Assembly (NCBI GenBank): GCA_029558635.1
Contig: JAKQEE010000258.1
Coordinates: 109,052-173,051, forward strand
Length of the DNA stretch: 64,000 bases
From: Pseudomonadota bacterium
Lineage (GTDB): Bacteria; Pseudomonadota; Alphaproteobacteria; Micavibrionales; Micavibrionaceae
Reading direction: 5' to 3'
In this document: positions 61,307-64,000 of the stretch, piece after piece
Layout of the letters: every line of letters starts with the position of its first letter
How positions within the stretch are numbered: the first letter of the stretch is position 1
The notes under the pieces: generated by a model
The model's input: only the letters and a program-made list of their open reading frames with translations
The model's database searches: none
Told to the model about the DNA's origin: nothing
Made by a program: the position numbers and the translations under genes

Positions 61307-61383
61307 GGGCTAGTAGCTCAGCTGGTTAGAGCACACCCCTGATAAGGGTGAGGTCGGTGGTTCGAGTCCACTCTGGCCCACCA
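61307..61383 (+). tRNA. tRNA-Ile (GAT), CCA encoded
   Basis: GGGCTAGTAGCTCAGCTGGTTAGAGCACACCCCTGATAAGGGTGAGGTCGGTGGTTCGAGTCCACTCTGGCCCACCA. Confidence 0.96.
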
Positions 61384-61396
61384 TTATCCTTCTCAA

Positions 61397-61472
61397 GGGC
61401 CCTTAGCTCAGCTGGGAGAGCGCCTGATTTGCATTCAGGAGGTCAGGAGTTCGATCCTCCTAGGGTCCACCA
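61397..61472 (+). tRNA. tRNA-Ala (TGC), CCA encoded
   Basis: GGGCCCTTAGCTCAGCTGGGAGAGCGCCTGATTTGCATTCAGGAGGTCAGGAGTTCGATCCTCCTAGGGTCCACCA. Confidence 0.96.
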
Positions 61473-61673
61473 GAGATCAGCTTTTCTGCAAGTGCGGTTG
61501 CCGCCTTTGCATGAAGGCTGAAGCCTTCGTTTCTTAAACATCGTGAATAATTGAATAATAATATAGGTTCTTGTTTCTGACGAGCCGTTAGAAACAAGAA
61601 ATTTTTGTCAAGATCGAATAACTGAGAATCAATCAACATCATACGCAGCGGATTTATCCCTGCGCGTGATTAT

Positions 61674-64000
<2,327 letters not shown>

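Overview
Ordinary-looking chromosomal window from an alphaproteobacterium (judged from 16S and gene content). It runs in order through: the 3' part of a cbb3 oxidase locus (ccoO end, ccoQ, ccoP, ccoG, fixH, copper P-type ATPase, ccoS); a System II-like cytochrome c maturation operon (ResB, CcsA/ResC, TlpA/ResA-like); housekeeping genes (pyk, rsmA, serC, folD, mnmC, sdhCDAB, nadK, acs, gpsA, tsaD, hemCD); an amino-acid type ABC transporter; a polysaccharide export/assembly cluster; and an rRNA operon (16S, tRNA-Ile, tRNA-Ala, partial 23S) that runs off the right edge. No CRISPR array, transposon, integrase or phage module was seen. The items most worth a second look are: (1) a low-GC two-gene module, an XRE regulator with a C-terminal sensor-like domain plus a divergent EgtD-like methyltransferase; (2) a MshEN-like domain fused to a LapG-like transglutaminase protease; (3) an EF-hand / ECF sigma / small membrane protein operon; (4) a periplasmic binding protein gene embedded in the sdh operon; (5) a HTH domain fused to a mitofilin-like protein beside hemCD; (6) System II cytochrome c maturation genes in an alphaproteobacterium. 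All family assignments come from reading the translations and motifs by eye; no database search was run.
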